64,000 nucleotides of DNA, taken from contig JANNSU010000059.1 of NCBI GenBank assembly GCA_031394355.1, positions 62,001 through 126,000 on the forward strand, written 5' to 3'. A program made the translations under genes and the position numbers. Below are positions 33,804 through 41,788 of this stretch, piece by piece. The stretch is from JAEUMY01 sp031394355 (lineage in GTDB: Bacteria; Pseudomonadota; Gammaproteobacteria; Burkholderiales; Usitatibacteraceae). The notes beneath the pieces are model-generated. The model made no database searches. It worked only from the letters and a program-made list of their open reading frames with translations, and had not been told where the DNA came from. The first letter of the stretch is position 1. Each line of letters begins with the position of its first letter.

Positions 33804-33898
33804 GTCATTCACCTTGGGTCATCCACCTTGCGTCATCCACTTTTTGTCGTGCACCTTCTGTCATGCACGGTGTGTCATGCACCCTGTGTCATGCACTT
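33804..33898. repeat. 14-bp tandem repeats in the phnG-phnF divergent promoter region
   Basis: GTCAT-type half-sites begin at 33804, 33818, 33832, 33846, 33860, 33874 and 33888, exactly 14 bases apart. The unit is about GTCATGCACCTTGT; the units toward phnF are most alike. The last unit is followed at 11 bases by GTCAC, giving Pho-box spacing. Confidence 0.9.
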
Positions 33899-33904
33899 GT
33901 CACA
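33887..33904 (-). promoter_or_regulatory. Candidate Pho box
   Basis: TGTCAT-GCACT-TGTCACA: two TGTCAY half-sites 11 bases apart, as in the PhoB consensus of paired CTGTCAT repeats. phn operons are classic PhoB targets. Which divergent gene it serves is not certain. Confidence 0.5.
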
Positions 33905-33932
33905 GCTCCCGTTGACAATTCGACTCCAGAAC

Positions 33933-33944
33933 TTGTCTAGACAT
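33933..33944. promoter_or_regulatory. Candidate PhnF operator
   Basis: It contains the perfect 10-bp palindrome TGTCTAGACA, the GTCTAGAC core bound by HutC-subfamily GntR regulators, 53 bases upstream of phnF. A TTGACA at 33912-33917 lies 15 bases upstream, so the site would overlap the -10 region of a phnF promoter. Confidence 0.55.
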
Positions 33945-33996
33945 CCAGCGATGGGCGGAATCTACGCAGCCAACATGAACTTTCGGTGACGACAAT

Positions 33997-34797
33997 ATGA
34001 CAATGACTGTCACAAATTCCGGATCTCGGGACGAGCTGCTGGAGCCTCTGCATGACGAGGGCTGGTCAGCAGCGCCCGCGACCGATGCGGAGCCCGTCTG
34101 GTCTTCCATCGAGCGTGAGCTCGCTGCGGATATCGCCGCAGGCCGGTTGAAAGCGGGTGCACGACTTCCCGGCGAACATGCGCTGGCAAGCCGCTTCGCG
34201 GTCAATCGGCACACGGTGCGTCACGCGCTGGCTGCGCTGGCCGCCAAGGGGCTGGTACAGGTGCGCCAGGGCCTGGGTACCTTTGTCACCGATGTTGCGG
34301 TGGACTATGTATTGGGACGGCGCACGCGATTCGCCGAGAATTTGTCAGCGGCCGGCCTGCGCGGACGTCACCGCTTCGTGTCGTCGGCCGTGATGAAAGC
34401 CTCCAAGGCGATAGCAGACGGGCTGGGACTGCGCGCCGGTACGGCAGTGCTGCGCATCCTTGCAGTGGGCGAGGCAAACGATCGGCCCATCAATCTCGGC
34501 GAACACCACTTTGCTGCACGCCGGTTCAAGGGGCTGGATGCTGCGTTCGCGCGCACCGGCTCCATCTCTGCTGCCCTGATGGAGTTTGGTGTTGCCGACT
34601 TCACCCGCCGTCGCAGTACGGTAAGTGCGCGCCTGCCGGGACGTGACGTGGCCCGGCATATTGGCCAGGATCCGCGTCGACCGGTGCTGCTGGTCGAAGG
34701 GGTCAACGTGGATTCAACGGGCCAGCCGGTCGAATTCGGCCGCACCTGGTTTGCAGGTGATCTGGTTCAGCTCATCGTCGATACGGAGCGATCATGA
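33997..34797 (+). CDS. phnF: GntR/HutC-family regulator of phosphonate metabolism
   Basis: This 266-residue protein has an N-terminal winged HTH (residues about 40-105, with R-L-P-G-E-H-A-L-A-S-R-F-A-V-N-R-H-T-V-R-H-A) and a C-terminal UTRA effector domain (about 125-262). It is divergent from phnG and overlaps the DUF1045-phnN gene (ATGA). It probably represses the phn genes through the TGTCTAGACA sites. An alternative start is ATG 34003. Confidence 0.92.
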   Translation: MTMTVTNSGSRDELLEPLHDEGWSAAPATDAEPVWSSIERELAADIAAGRLKAGARLPGEHALASRFAVNRHTVRHALAALAAKGLVQVRQGLGTFVTDVAVDYVLGRRTRFAENLSAAGLRGRHRFVSSAVMKASKAIADGLGLRAGTAVLRILAVGEANDRPINLGEHHFAARRFKGLDAAFARTGSISAALMEFGVADFTRRRSTVSARLPGRDVARHIGQDPRRPVLLVEGVNVDSTGQPVEFGRTWFAGDLVQLIVDTERS

Positions 34798-36158
34798 CTG
34801 CACCGCGCTACGCGCTCTATTTCGCGCCTGCACCCGAGTCGGCGCTGTGGCAGCTGGGCTCCGCCTGGCTTGGCCGTGACGCCTGGCGGCACTGCGCGCT
34901 GCCCGCGCCGACCCTTGCGAATATTCGCGAGGATTCCTTGCGTGCTTTCACCCAGCATCCGCGCCGCTACGGATTTCATGCCACGCTGAAGGCACCGTTT
35001 CACCTCGCCACGCCGGGTGCGGTGGATGCGCTCATCGAGGACCTGGAGCAGTTCACGGCGCGTGAGCCTTGTTTTGCACTCTCCGGGCTGAAGCTTGCCC
35101 AACTGGATGACTTTCTGGCATTGGTGCCTGGTCATGCCTGCCAGCGACTGACTGATCTCGAGCGTCGCGTCGTCACCCATTTCGACCGTCATCGTCGGCC
35201 GCAGAGCGAGGCCGAGCTCGCGCGACGGCGCATGAAACGGTTGACTGCCCTGGAGGATGAATTGCTGTCGCGCTGGGGCTATCCACATGTCCTGGAGGCA
35301 TTCCGATTTCACTTCACGTTGAGTGATTCGCTGACGGGCGCGCATCCGAAATTTGCCGATTACCTCCGTGTGGAAGCGCAGCGAATATTCGCAGATGAGC
35401 TTGAAACGCCGCTACCAATTGATGCGCTCAGCTTGTTCGAGGAGTCACGTCCCGGGGCAGATTTCGAGCTCATTGCCCGCATGCCTTTCGGCAGGCCGGG
35501 GCGGCTGATCTATGTTGTGGGGCCGTCCGGTGCGGGCAAGGACAGCGTCATGGCCTGGGTACGCCAGCACCTCGCTTTGCAGCGTGACATCGTGTTCGCC
35601 CAGCGGGTGATCACCCGGCCATCGGCTGCGGGTGCGAGCCACGCAGAACAGCACGAATCCGTATCGGACGCCATTTTTGCGCGACTCATGGCGCGCGGCG
35701 CATTCGGGTTCCATTGGTCGGCACACAATTGCCGATATGCGATCCGCAAGGACGTGCTGGACCAGTGCCGAATAGGGCTGACAGTTGTGGTCAACGGTTC
35801 GCGGGAACATCTTCCGGTCGCGCGGCAGAAGGTTCCCGGGCTGGAGGTGGTGCACATCACGGCATCAAGCGATACGCGGGCGCGTCGGCTCGCGGGCCGC
35901 CAGCGTGAGGATGACAGCGCCGTCGCGGCGCGGCTGGAGCGCGCAGAACAGTTCTCGCCTGAGCAGGTGGATCTGGAGATCCGCAATGACGGTCCCATCA
36001 CCGAAGCAGGCTTGCAGCTGCTGCACTGGTTGCTGAATCCGCCAGGGGTATTCCGTGCGATGCCGAATCAGTCCGCTGAATCAGGTGTGGATCATTTGTC
36101 GCGATTTGCCGATGTGTTGCCCAGCCGCGAGCCCACTGTTTCCCCACGTTCGCCGTAG
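34794..36158 (+). CDS. phnN: DUF1045 (2H phosphoesterase-like)-PhnN fusion
   Basis: One 454-residue frame joins two phosphonate-locus proteins. Residues 1-232 are DUF1045 with both H-x-T motifs of 2H phosphoesterases (H62-A-T64 in Y-G-F-H-A-T-L-K, H173-F-T175). Residues 237-425 are PhnN, ribose 1,5-bisphosphate phosphokinase, with Walker A G243-P-S-G-A-G-K-D-S251 and R-V-I-T-R-P. The kinase makes PRPP from the C-P lyase by-product. The linker is short (P-F-G-R-P-G-R). A tail of about 25 residues is unconserved. Two palindromes are read as A-N-I-R and R-I-F-A. Confidence 0.92.
   Translation: MTAPRYALYFAPAPESALWQLGSAWLGRDAWRHCALPAPTLANIREDSLRAFTQHPRRYGFHATLKAPFHLATPGAVDALIEDLEQFTAREPCFALSGLKLAQLDDFLALVPGHACQRLTDLERRVVTHFDRHRRPQSEAELARRRMKRLTALEDELLSRWGYPHVLEAFRFHFTLSDSLTGAHPKFADYLRVEAQRIFADELETPLPIDALSLFEESRPGADFELIARMPFGRPGRLIYVVGPSGAGKDSVMAWVRQHLALQRDIVFAQRVITRPSAAGASHAEQHESVSDAIFARLMARGAFGFHWSAHNCRYAIRKDVLDQCRIGLTVVVNGSREHLPVARQKVPGLEVVHITASSDTRARRLAGRQREDDSAVAARLERAEQFSPEQVDLEIRNDGPITEAGLQLLHWLLNPPGVFRAMPNQSAESGVDHLSRFADVLPSREPTVSPRSP
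34917..34928. repeat. GCGAATATTCGC palindrome, perfect
   Basis: Inside the DUF1045 part, read as A-N-I-R. Confidence 0.95.
35381..35392. repeat. GCGAATATTCGC palindrome, perfect
   Basis: Inside the DUF1045 part, the only coding copy read in the third frame (R-I-F-A). Confidence 0.95.
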
Positions 36159-36174
36159 TGCTGCAGCCCAGAGG

Positions 36175-37869
36175 CTAATTCAGTCGGCGAATACGGTCCG
36201 GTGCTGGTGCCGCATAGGGGCTATTGCGTGACGCTTTCGCGGTCATCCATGCCAACAGGGCGTCCAGATCCTGCTCGCCGCCTTCTCGATCCTTGCCCTG
36301 CTGCAGCATGGCGAATCCGTCGCCACCATCGGCAAGGAAGCTGTTGACCGTGACCCGATAGCGCTTGGCTCGGTCCAAGGCCTCACCGTTGAGACGGATC
36401 GACTCGAACGCGACTTTGCTGCCATGCGGCCTAGCGTTGTCCCAAGTATAGGAGAAGCCCTGTGAAACATGCAGGATACGATTGCGTCCACCGACCTCTC
36501 GCGAAAACTGATTCTCGAGGATGCCGTGAATCTGGTCCCCGCTCAGTGTCATGGTAACCAGCGTGTTGCCGAAGGGTTGCGCGGTGAAAACATCGCCAAA
36601 GCTGATACTTCCTTCCGGCCCTCGGGGTGACAGGGCGGCGCGCACCCCACCAGGATTCATGAAGGCGATCTCAGCGGATGCAGGGCGGGATGCTGAAAGC
36701 TGGGCGTCGGCGATGAAGGCGCCCAGCGTGCTTTCGCCAGCGGCATTGGCAACCGGCAGCAGCTCCCCTTTGAGGTAGCCCACAATGCGGTCTGCCTTGG
36801 GTGCTGCGAGCTTCTCGTATCTTTCCACTATCGCGAGAACAGCCGTGTCTGGCGAATAGTCGCGCACATCAATGACGATGTTCTTCGGCTCAATACTGAT
36901 CACGTCGCGCGTCACCGGCGACAGCGTCAAATCGATTCGGGTCAGGAATCTCCCGTAGTCGCCGGCGCTGGTGACCCAGCGGCCTTCAACCTTGCAGGTA
37001 TAGGCACGATGGGTATGGCCACTCACCACCAGATCCACCGCCTTGTCGAAACGCCGCGTGAGCTCGATGATCGGGCCCTTGAATCCTGGACAGGTTGGAT
37101 CGTCCCAGGCGCCTGTCATGTCGCCGCCTTCATGGATGAGCACAACAATCGCTTCTATGCCTTGGGCACGCAGCTTGGGCACCAGCGCGTTGACCGTGTC
37201 GGCCTCGTCGTCAAACCTGAGCCCGATGATGCCTGAGCGCGCGACGACAGAAGGGGTTGCTTTGAGGGTCATGCCGATGAAGGCGACGTCAATCCCACCG
37301 ACTTTGCGGATCTCATAGGCGGGCAGTATGGGCAGGCCCGAGGCGGTGTCGATGACATTGGCCGCGAGATAGCGAAAGCGCGCGCCCGGGTAGGTCGAGT
37401 CCGTCACGCAGCCTTCGCTGCGGCAGCCGCCCTTTACAAGTCGCAGCAACTCCGTCCTGCCACGATCGAATTCATGGTTGCCGACCGATGAGATATCCAG
37501 GCCGATACGATCCAGAATCTCAATGGCAGGTTCGTCGAGAAACAGCGAAGAGATCAACGGGCTTGCGTTGATGAGATCGCCTGCGCCGACGACGATGCTG
37601 TGTGGTGCATCCCGCTTCAATCCTGCGACGGCAGTGGCGAGATGTGCTGCGCCACCGGCCATGACGAGCTGCTGCTTGCCCGGCTCCTTCGGGTCGGGCA
37701 GACGCATGGCGCCAGGTGTCTTGAGATTGCCGTGGAAGTCGTTCAGTGCGATCAGACGCAGCGATACGGGCTCGGTTCGGCTCGATTGCGTGGCGCAGCC
37801 GGCGCAGAGCAATATCAGGAAGCCTGCGACGATGCGCAAGGTCGCCGTGAAGGTGAGAGTCGGATTCAT
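36175..37869 (-). CDS. 5'-nucleotidase / UshA-family lipoprotein
   Basis: This 564-residue protein has a lipobox (L-L-C-A-G-C, Cys at about 25). The calcineurin-type metallophosphatase domain has L-N-D-F-H-G-N, G-A-G-D-L-I, G-N-H-E-F-D-R-G and V-S-G-H-T-H. The C-terminal 5'-nucleotidase domain (about 355-530) has M-N-P-G-G-V-R-A and D-G-G-D-G-F. It dephosphorylates nucleotides in the periplasm or at the cell surface. The next genes are a TonB receptor and a CNT nucleoside transporter. Confidence 0.92.
   Translation of the reverse strand: MNPTLTFTATLRIVAGFLILLCAGCATQSSRTEPVSLRLIALNDFHGNLKTPGAMRLPDPKEPGKQQLVMAGGAAHLATAVAGLKRDAPHSIVVGAGDLINASPLISSLFLDEPAIEILDRIGLDISSVGNHEFDRGRTELLRLVKGGCRSEGCVTDSTYPGARFRYLAANVIDTASGLPILPAYEIRKVGGIDVAFIGMTLKATPSVVARSGIIGLRFDDEADTVNALVPKLRAQGIEAIVVLIHEGGDMTGAWDDPTCPGFKGPIIELTRRFDKAVDLVVSGHTHRAYTCKVEGRWVTSAGDYGRFLTRIDLTLSPVTRDVISIEPKNIVIDVRDYSPDTAVLAIVERYEKLAAPKADRIVGYLKGELLPVANAAGESTLGAFIADAQLSASRPASAEIAFMNPGGVRAALSPRGPEGSISFGDVFTAQPFGNTLVTMTLSGDQIHGILENQFSREVGGRNRILHVSQGFSYTWDNARPHGSKVAFESIRLNGEALDRAKRYRVTVNSFLADGGDGFAMLQQGKDREGGEQDLDALLAWMTAKASRNSPYAAPAPDRIRRLN
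36852..36863. repeat. GCGAATATTCGC-like site, one central mismatch
   Basis: GCGAATAGTCGC in the nucleotidase gene; the central dyad is broken, so it may be unrelated. Confidence 0.4.
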
Positions 37870-37985
37870 GCTGTGGCTTTCATTCGGTGCGCACTGTGCA
37901 CGACAGTCCAGTCATGGGTTCTTGCGCGAGTATCGGGGTGTGAAACGTGGGGCCTTGCGACCACGATTGTTGTCCACAAAAGAAA

Positions 37986-38012
37986 ACAGGGCAATGCAAA
38001 GCATTGCCCTGT
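37986..38012 (-). terminator. Rho-independent terminator of the TonB-receptor gene
   Basis: A perfect 12-bp stem (ACAGGGCAATGC / GCATTGCCCTGT) with a 3-base loop is followed on the minus strand by TTTTCTTTTG. It lies 27 bases past the receptor stop. Confidence 0.85.
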
Positions 38013-38038
38013 CTTGCCCTGTTGCGGTCAATCGGCCA

Positions 38039-41000
38039 TCAGAACTCGTAACGCAGGGTCATTTGCGCGCCCCACTGCGACTCACCCGACGTCTGGCGTA
38101 CGTTGAGGGTCTCCAGCGATCCCAGGCTGTAGATGTAGCGGCCATTGGCATCAAGACCATTGAAGTTCACGAAGCTGCGGTTTGACGGAAAGCCGATTTC
38201 CTCGATCCGGCCCCACTTCTTGTTGATCAGATTGCCAAAGTTGAGAATGTCGAACACCAGCGCCACTTTGTGGCCCTTCATGAAGCCCGGCAGTTCCTGG
38301 GCCAGACGAAGGTCCACATTGTTCACCCATGGCCCGCGGCTCGTGTTCTTGCCGATAACACCACCCCGGGTCGAGCGCAGCGCGGGGTCGCTGTTGACGA
38401 TCTCCCAGAACCTGGTTTCGTCGGCGGCACCGTTGCGGAAGACGACCTCACCCGAGCCGGGTGCCGTGGGGATGTACATCAGGTCATTGCCGCTGACGCC
38501 ATCGCCGTTCAGGTCATTGATGTAGGTCCAGCTGTAGGGCTTGCCAAACCGGCCCTCGTAGAACACGCCGAAGGTCGTCTTGTTTTTCCCGAAGAACGCC
38601 TTGGACCAGGTCAGGCTGCTGTTGATGCGTTCACGCGTCAGGTAGTTCGACGCGCCCGTGACATTTTCGTTGGCGTTGAAGACGTTGTTGTTGGCCCACT
38701 GGGAGAAGGAAGTCGACGACGTGAGCGGGCTCACCTCGGTGTAGCGCGTGTAGGTGTAAGCCAGGTTCCAGCCCCAGCCCTTCGACAGCGGACGCTCGAC
38801 TGACAGCGTGATGGCTTCGCCACCACCCTTCTTGGTGTTGGCTGCTTCGAGGACGTTGTTGAAGCCCGGATTGCTGAGTGCGCGGATACGGCCGCCGGCG
38901 CAGGCGCCCGTGGTGTTGAAGTTGCTGCCCGTCCAGCAGGTCATGGAGTAGGTCTGCGGCGTGTAGTACAGATCGCGACCGTCGTTGCCTGTTGCAGTCG
39001 GTGCGCCCAGGTTCAGGTGCCGGTAATAGATGCCGCTCTTTACATCGGTGCGTACCCACTCGACACCTGCCGTGAGCTTGCCCAGGAAGGGGAGCTCAGG
39101 CAATTCGCTATCGAATGCAAGGTTCATCTTCCAGACGGAAGGCTGCTCCAGATTGGATGCAAGCAGATCCACGTTGGGCGACGGCGGCGTACCGGTCAGG
39201 CCGGGCTGGGCGTTGGGGTTGGGATTGAAAATGACGCCCCGTGCAGCACAGTCTGCCGCCGTGGTGCAGTTCAGCTGTCCAACTGCCATGCCCGTGTTGC
39301 TGAACGGATTGGACAGCCAGACATTGGCCGCTGCACCCTGGAACAGGCCAACACCACCGCGCAACTGGCGGCGCGTGTTGTTGTCGCTCAGGTTCAGGTT
39401 GAAGCCAATACGAGGCTGCACCAGACTGTTGCCATCCAGCGTGTTGGTGTTGTCCAGACCGAAACCGCCGCTGTCACGGGTGATGACGCCATTGACATTG
39501 CTGCCCACCACCTTGGCCGATGCAAACGTCGGGTTGGCAATCGGTTTCGTCGGCACACTTTGTCTGTCCACGCGCACGCCAAACGTGAAGTTCAAGTCCG
39601 GGCTGTAGGCCCAGGTGTCCTGCAGGAAGAGGCCGGTATTGGCATAGCTCCATGTGGCCACGCCATCATTCAGCGTGCGTCCCGCCAAGGGCAGCTGCAC
39701 GGTGTACGAGATCGGGATACCGAGGCGGAAATTGTCGAGCACGGCTGCGTCGCGCTGTTCCGGGGTGAATGCGGTGCACTGGGCAGCGGTATAGGCACCG
39801 GCAGCACAGCCAAACGTGTAGTTGCCGTTTATGTTTTGCAGGAAGGCGTTGGACACATCATTGTCGGAGTAGTCGATGCCGCCTTTGATCTCGTGCGCGC
39901 CAAGCCGCCAGTTGGCACCGAAGTAGCCGTCGGCCGTCTTGGTGCGGAGCACATTGAGTTGACGGGAGGTTTCAGTGCCCATGTTCAGGAACCGGTTATT
40001 CGTACTGCCGACACCACCAGGTGGCGTGCCTTCGAAGCGCAGGCCGATCGCAGGGAGACGCGTACCGTTTACCGGTGTCGCCACGCTGTCGTATTCACGC
40101 TTCGAGAATTTGACTTCGGTGCTGAAGTTGGGTGACCAGTCGGCAAACCACTGGCCGACGGCACCTTCGATTTCCTTGGCCTGGTTCCACCACCAGGAGC
40201 TGAGCGACAGCCCGGTAGCGGAGAAGCCGGCAATGATGGGCTCGGTCTGCTCGGTCTTGGTATAGCGGAACGAGGCACGGTGATCGTTGTTGATGTTCCA
40301 GTCCAGCTTGAGCAGCACGTCCTTGACTTCAAGCTGCAGGCTTTCCGGTACGGTGGAGGATCCGAGGTCGATGCCATGGGTGTTGCGGCCGATGGCGATA
40401 GCCTGATCGATGGCGCTCTGGGTGATGCTCACGTTGGTAAAAGGGCTGCCGATGGGCCCAAAGGCCGGGCGACCGCGCGAGCTGGTGAATTCCTCGTAGG
40501 AGCCAAAGAAGAACAACTTGTCCTTGATGATGGGACCGCCCAATGTGACACCGGTGGTCTCTTCCTTGAACGGCGGCGTATCGAAATAAGTGTCGTTCGT
40601 GTTGTTGTAGCGCTTGCCGGTGTAGCCTTCGTCGCGGGTGACAAAGTACACGCTGCCCTTGAATTCATTGGTACCGCTCTTGGTCACGGCATTGATGTTG
40701 GCGCCGGTATAGCCCTTCTGCGTGACATCGTAGTTGCTGATGTTGACCTGCACCGATTCGATGGCATCGATGGAGACCGGCTGCTTCAGCGTCGGCAGGT
40801 TGTTCGCTTCTAGACCAAACGTGTCGTTGGTCGTCATAGAGTCAATCGTGATCGAGTTGAAGCGGGTGTTCTGGCCCAATGCAGAAATCTCGCCGCGCTC
40901 CTTGTCGGTCTGGGACAGGCGCGGGTCCTGGCGGGCGTAGTCCTGCAGGTTGCGACCGATGGACGCTTGCGCGGCAAGTTGCTCGCGGCTGATGTTGGTG

Positions 41001-41422
41001 CCAGCGCCCATGGCGGCGTTGTCGAACCGGTCGGAAATGCCACTGGCCGAAATGGTGATCTTCTCGGTCTGTGCACCGCCACCCAATGTGGCATCGACGG
41101 CAGTGGTTTCGGCCAGGATCAGAAACACGTTCTGGCGCTTCTCGGTCACGCCACCCTTGGTGATCGTGATGGTGTAGGGGCCGCCCACACGCAGGCCGCG
41201 GGCCGCGTAGCGCCCGGTGGCATCGGTGGTGACGTTGCTGGATGTGCCAGATTCAACGTGGGTAATGGTGACCGAGGCACCTTCGGCAGGCTTGCCGTCA
41301 GCGCTGGTGATGCGGCCACCGACGGCAGCCGAGGTGTTTTGGGCCATCGCGGGCACAGTGCCCAATGCCAGTGCCACGCTCAGTACGAGCCTGGACAGAC
41401 GAAACCGGTCATTTATTCTCAT
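38039..41422 (-). CDS. TonB-dependent receptor, Oar-like, with carboxypeptidase-regulatory-like N-domain
   Basis: This 1127-residue outer-membrane protein has a Sec signal (R-L-S-R-L-V-L-S-V-A-L-A-L-G, cut near A-M-A-Q). A beta-sandwich regulatory domain follows (about 30-115, V-G-G-R-I-T-S-A-D-G-K-P-A-E-G-A), then a plug (about 130-260) and a long barrel ending in aromatic M-T-L-R-Y-E-F. This is the Oar-type layout, used for proteins or large substrates in several gliding or proteolytic bacteria. ATG 41422 follows AGGA; an upstream frame extension is rejected for lack of signal-peptide logic. There is no palindrome in this 3.4-kb gene. Confidence 0.92.
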   Translation of the reverse strand: MRINDRFRLSRLVLSVALALGTVPAMAQNTSAAVGGRITSADGKPAEGASVTITHVESGTSSNVTTDATGRYAARGLRVGGPYTITITKGGVTEKRQNVFLILAETTAVDATLGGGAQTEKITISASGISDRFDNAAMGAGTNISREQLAAQASIGRNLQDYARQDPRLSQTDKERGEISALGQNTRFNSITIDSMTTNDTFGLEANNLPTLKQPVSIDAIESVQVNISNYDVTQKGYTGANINAVTKSGTNEFKGSVYFVTRDEGYTGKRYNNTNDTYFDTPPFKEETTGVTLGGPIIKDKLFFFGSYEEFTSSRGRPAFGPIGSPFTNVSITQSAIDQAIAIGRNTHGIDLGSSTVPESLQLEVKDVLLKLDWNINNDHRASFRYTKTEQTEPIIAGFSATGLSLSSWWWNQAKEIEGAVGQWFADWSPNFSTEVKFSKREYDSVATPVNGTRLPAIGLRFEGTPPGGVGSTNNRFLNMGTETSRQLNVLRTKTADGYFGANWRLGAHEIKGGIDYSDNDVSNAFLQNINGNYTFGCAAGAYTAAQCTAFTPEQRDAAVLDNFRLGIPISYTVQLPLAGRTLNDGVATWSYANTGLFLQDTWAYSPDLNFTFGVRVDRQSVPTKPIANPTFASAKVVGSNVNGVITRDSGGFGLDNTNTLDGNSLVQPRIGFNLNLSDNNTRRQLRGGVGLFQGAAANVWLSNPFSNTGMAVGQLNCTTAADCAARGVIFNPNPNAQPGLTGTPPSPNVDLLASNLEQPSVWKMNLAFDSELPELPFLGKLTAGVEWVRTDVKSGIYYRHLNLGAPTATGNDGRDLYYTPQTYSMTCWTGSNFNTTGACAGGRIRALSNPGFNNVLEAANTKKGGGEAITLSVERPLSKGWGWNLAYTYTRYTEVSPLTSSTSFSQWANNNVFNANENVTGASNYLTRERINSSLTWSKAFFGKNKTTFGVFYEGRFGKPYSWTYINDLNGDGVSGNDLMYIPTAPGSGEVVFRNGAADETRFWEIVNSDPALRSTRGGVIGKNTSRGPWVNNVDLRLAQELPGFMKGHKVALVFDILNFGNLINKKWGRIEEIGFPSNRSFVNFNGLDANGRYIYSLGSLETLNVRQTSGESQWGAQMTLRYEF

Positions 41423-41788
41423 GTTTGTGTTCCTAAATAGAATGATCTGAAGAATGGGTGTTACAAAATTCTGGTGCCGATTCCGCGAAGTCATCAGCCA
41501 AGTACTGCCCCAAACAATTCGGGGAAGCCTTTGCAAGACAAGCGCCGAAGCCAGCCGACGCGCAGCGAAAATGGGGCCAAGAGGGAGCGAGCTGAGCAAG
41601 GCTAGAGGTGCTTTGTTGCAAGTCTGTGACAATATGATGCGTAGCGATCAGGATGTGGTGAAATTGTCAAAATTGCCCAATAAACGTGACGGTTATGTTG
41701 CATTTTTGCACTTGAACTGCCATTCTCCCGAGCTTTTCAGCGTGTGCAAACTGCCTGCGGGTGGCGTTGGGTCCAGGGACTTCACAAC
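41423..41788. other. Divergent intergenic region, TonB receptor / nucleoside transporter
   Basis: 366 bases, more A+T-rich than the genes. A TTGACA occurs on the minus strand (41665-41670) facing the receptor gene, but no convincing -10 lies 17 bases on. No gene or repeat is supported. Confidence 0.4.

Noticed and set aside
33785..33904. 14-bp repeats upstream of phnG as a CRISPR
   Set aside because: Units are directly adjacent with no spacers and are far shorter than CRISPR repeats.
41423..41632. 70-residue N-terminal extension of the TonB receptor
   Set aside because: It would bury the signal peptide; ATG 41422 with AGGA upstream directly starts a Sec signal.
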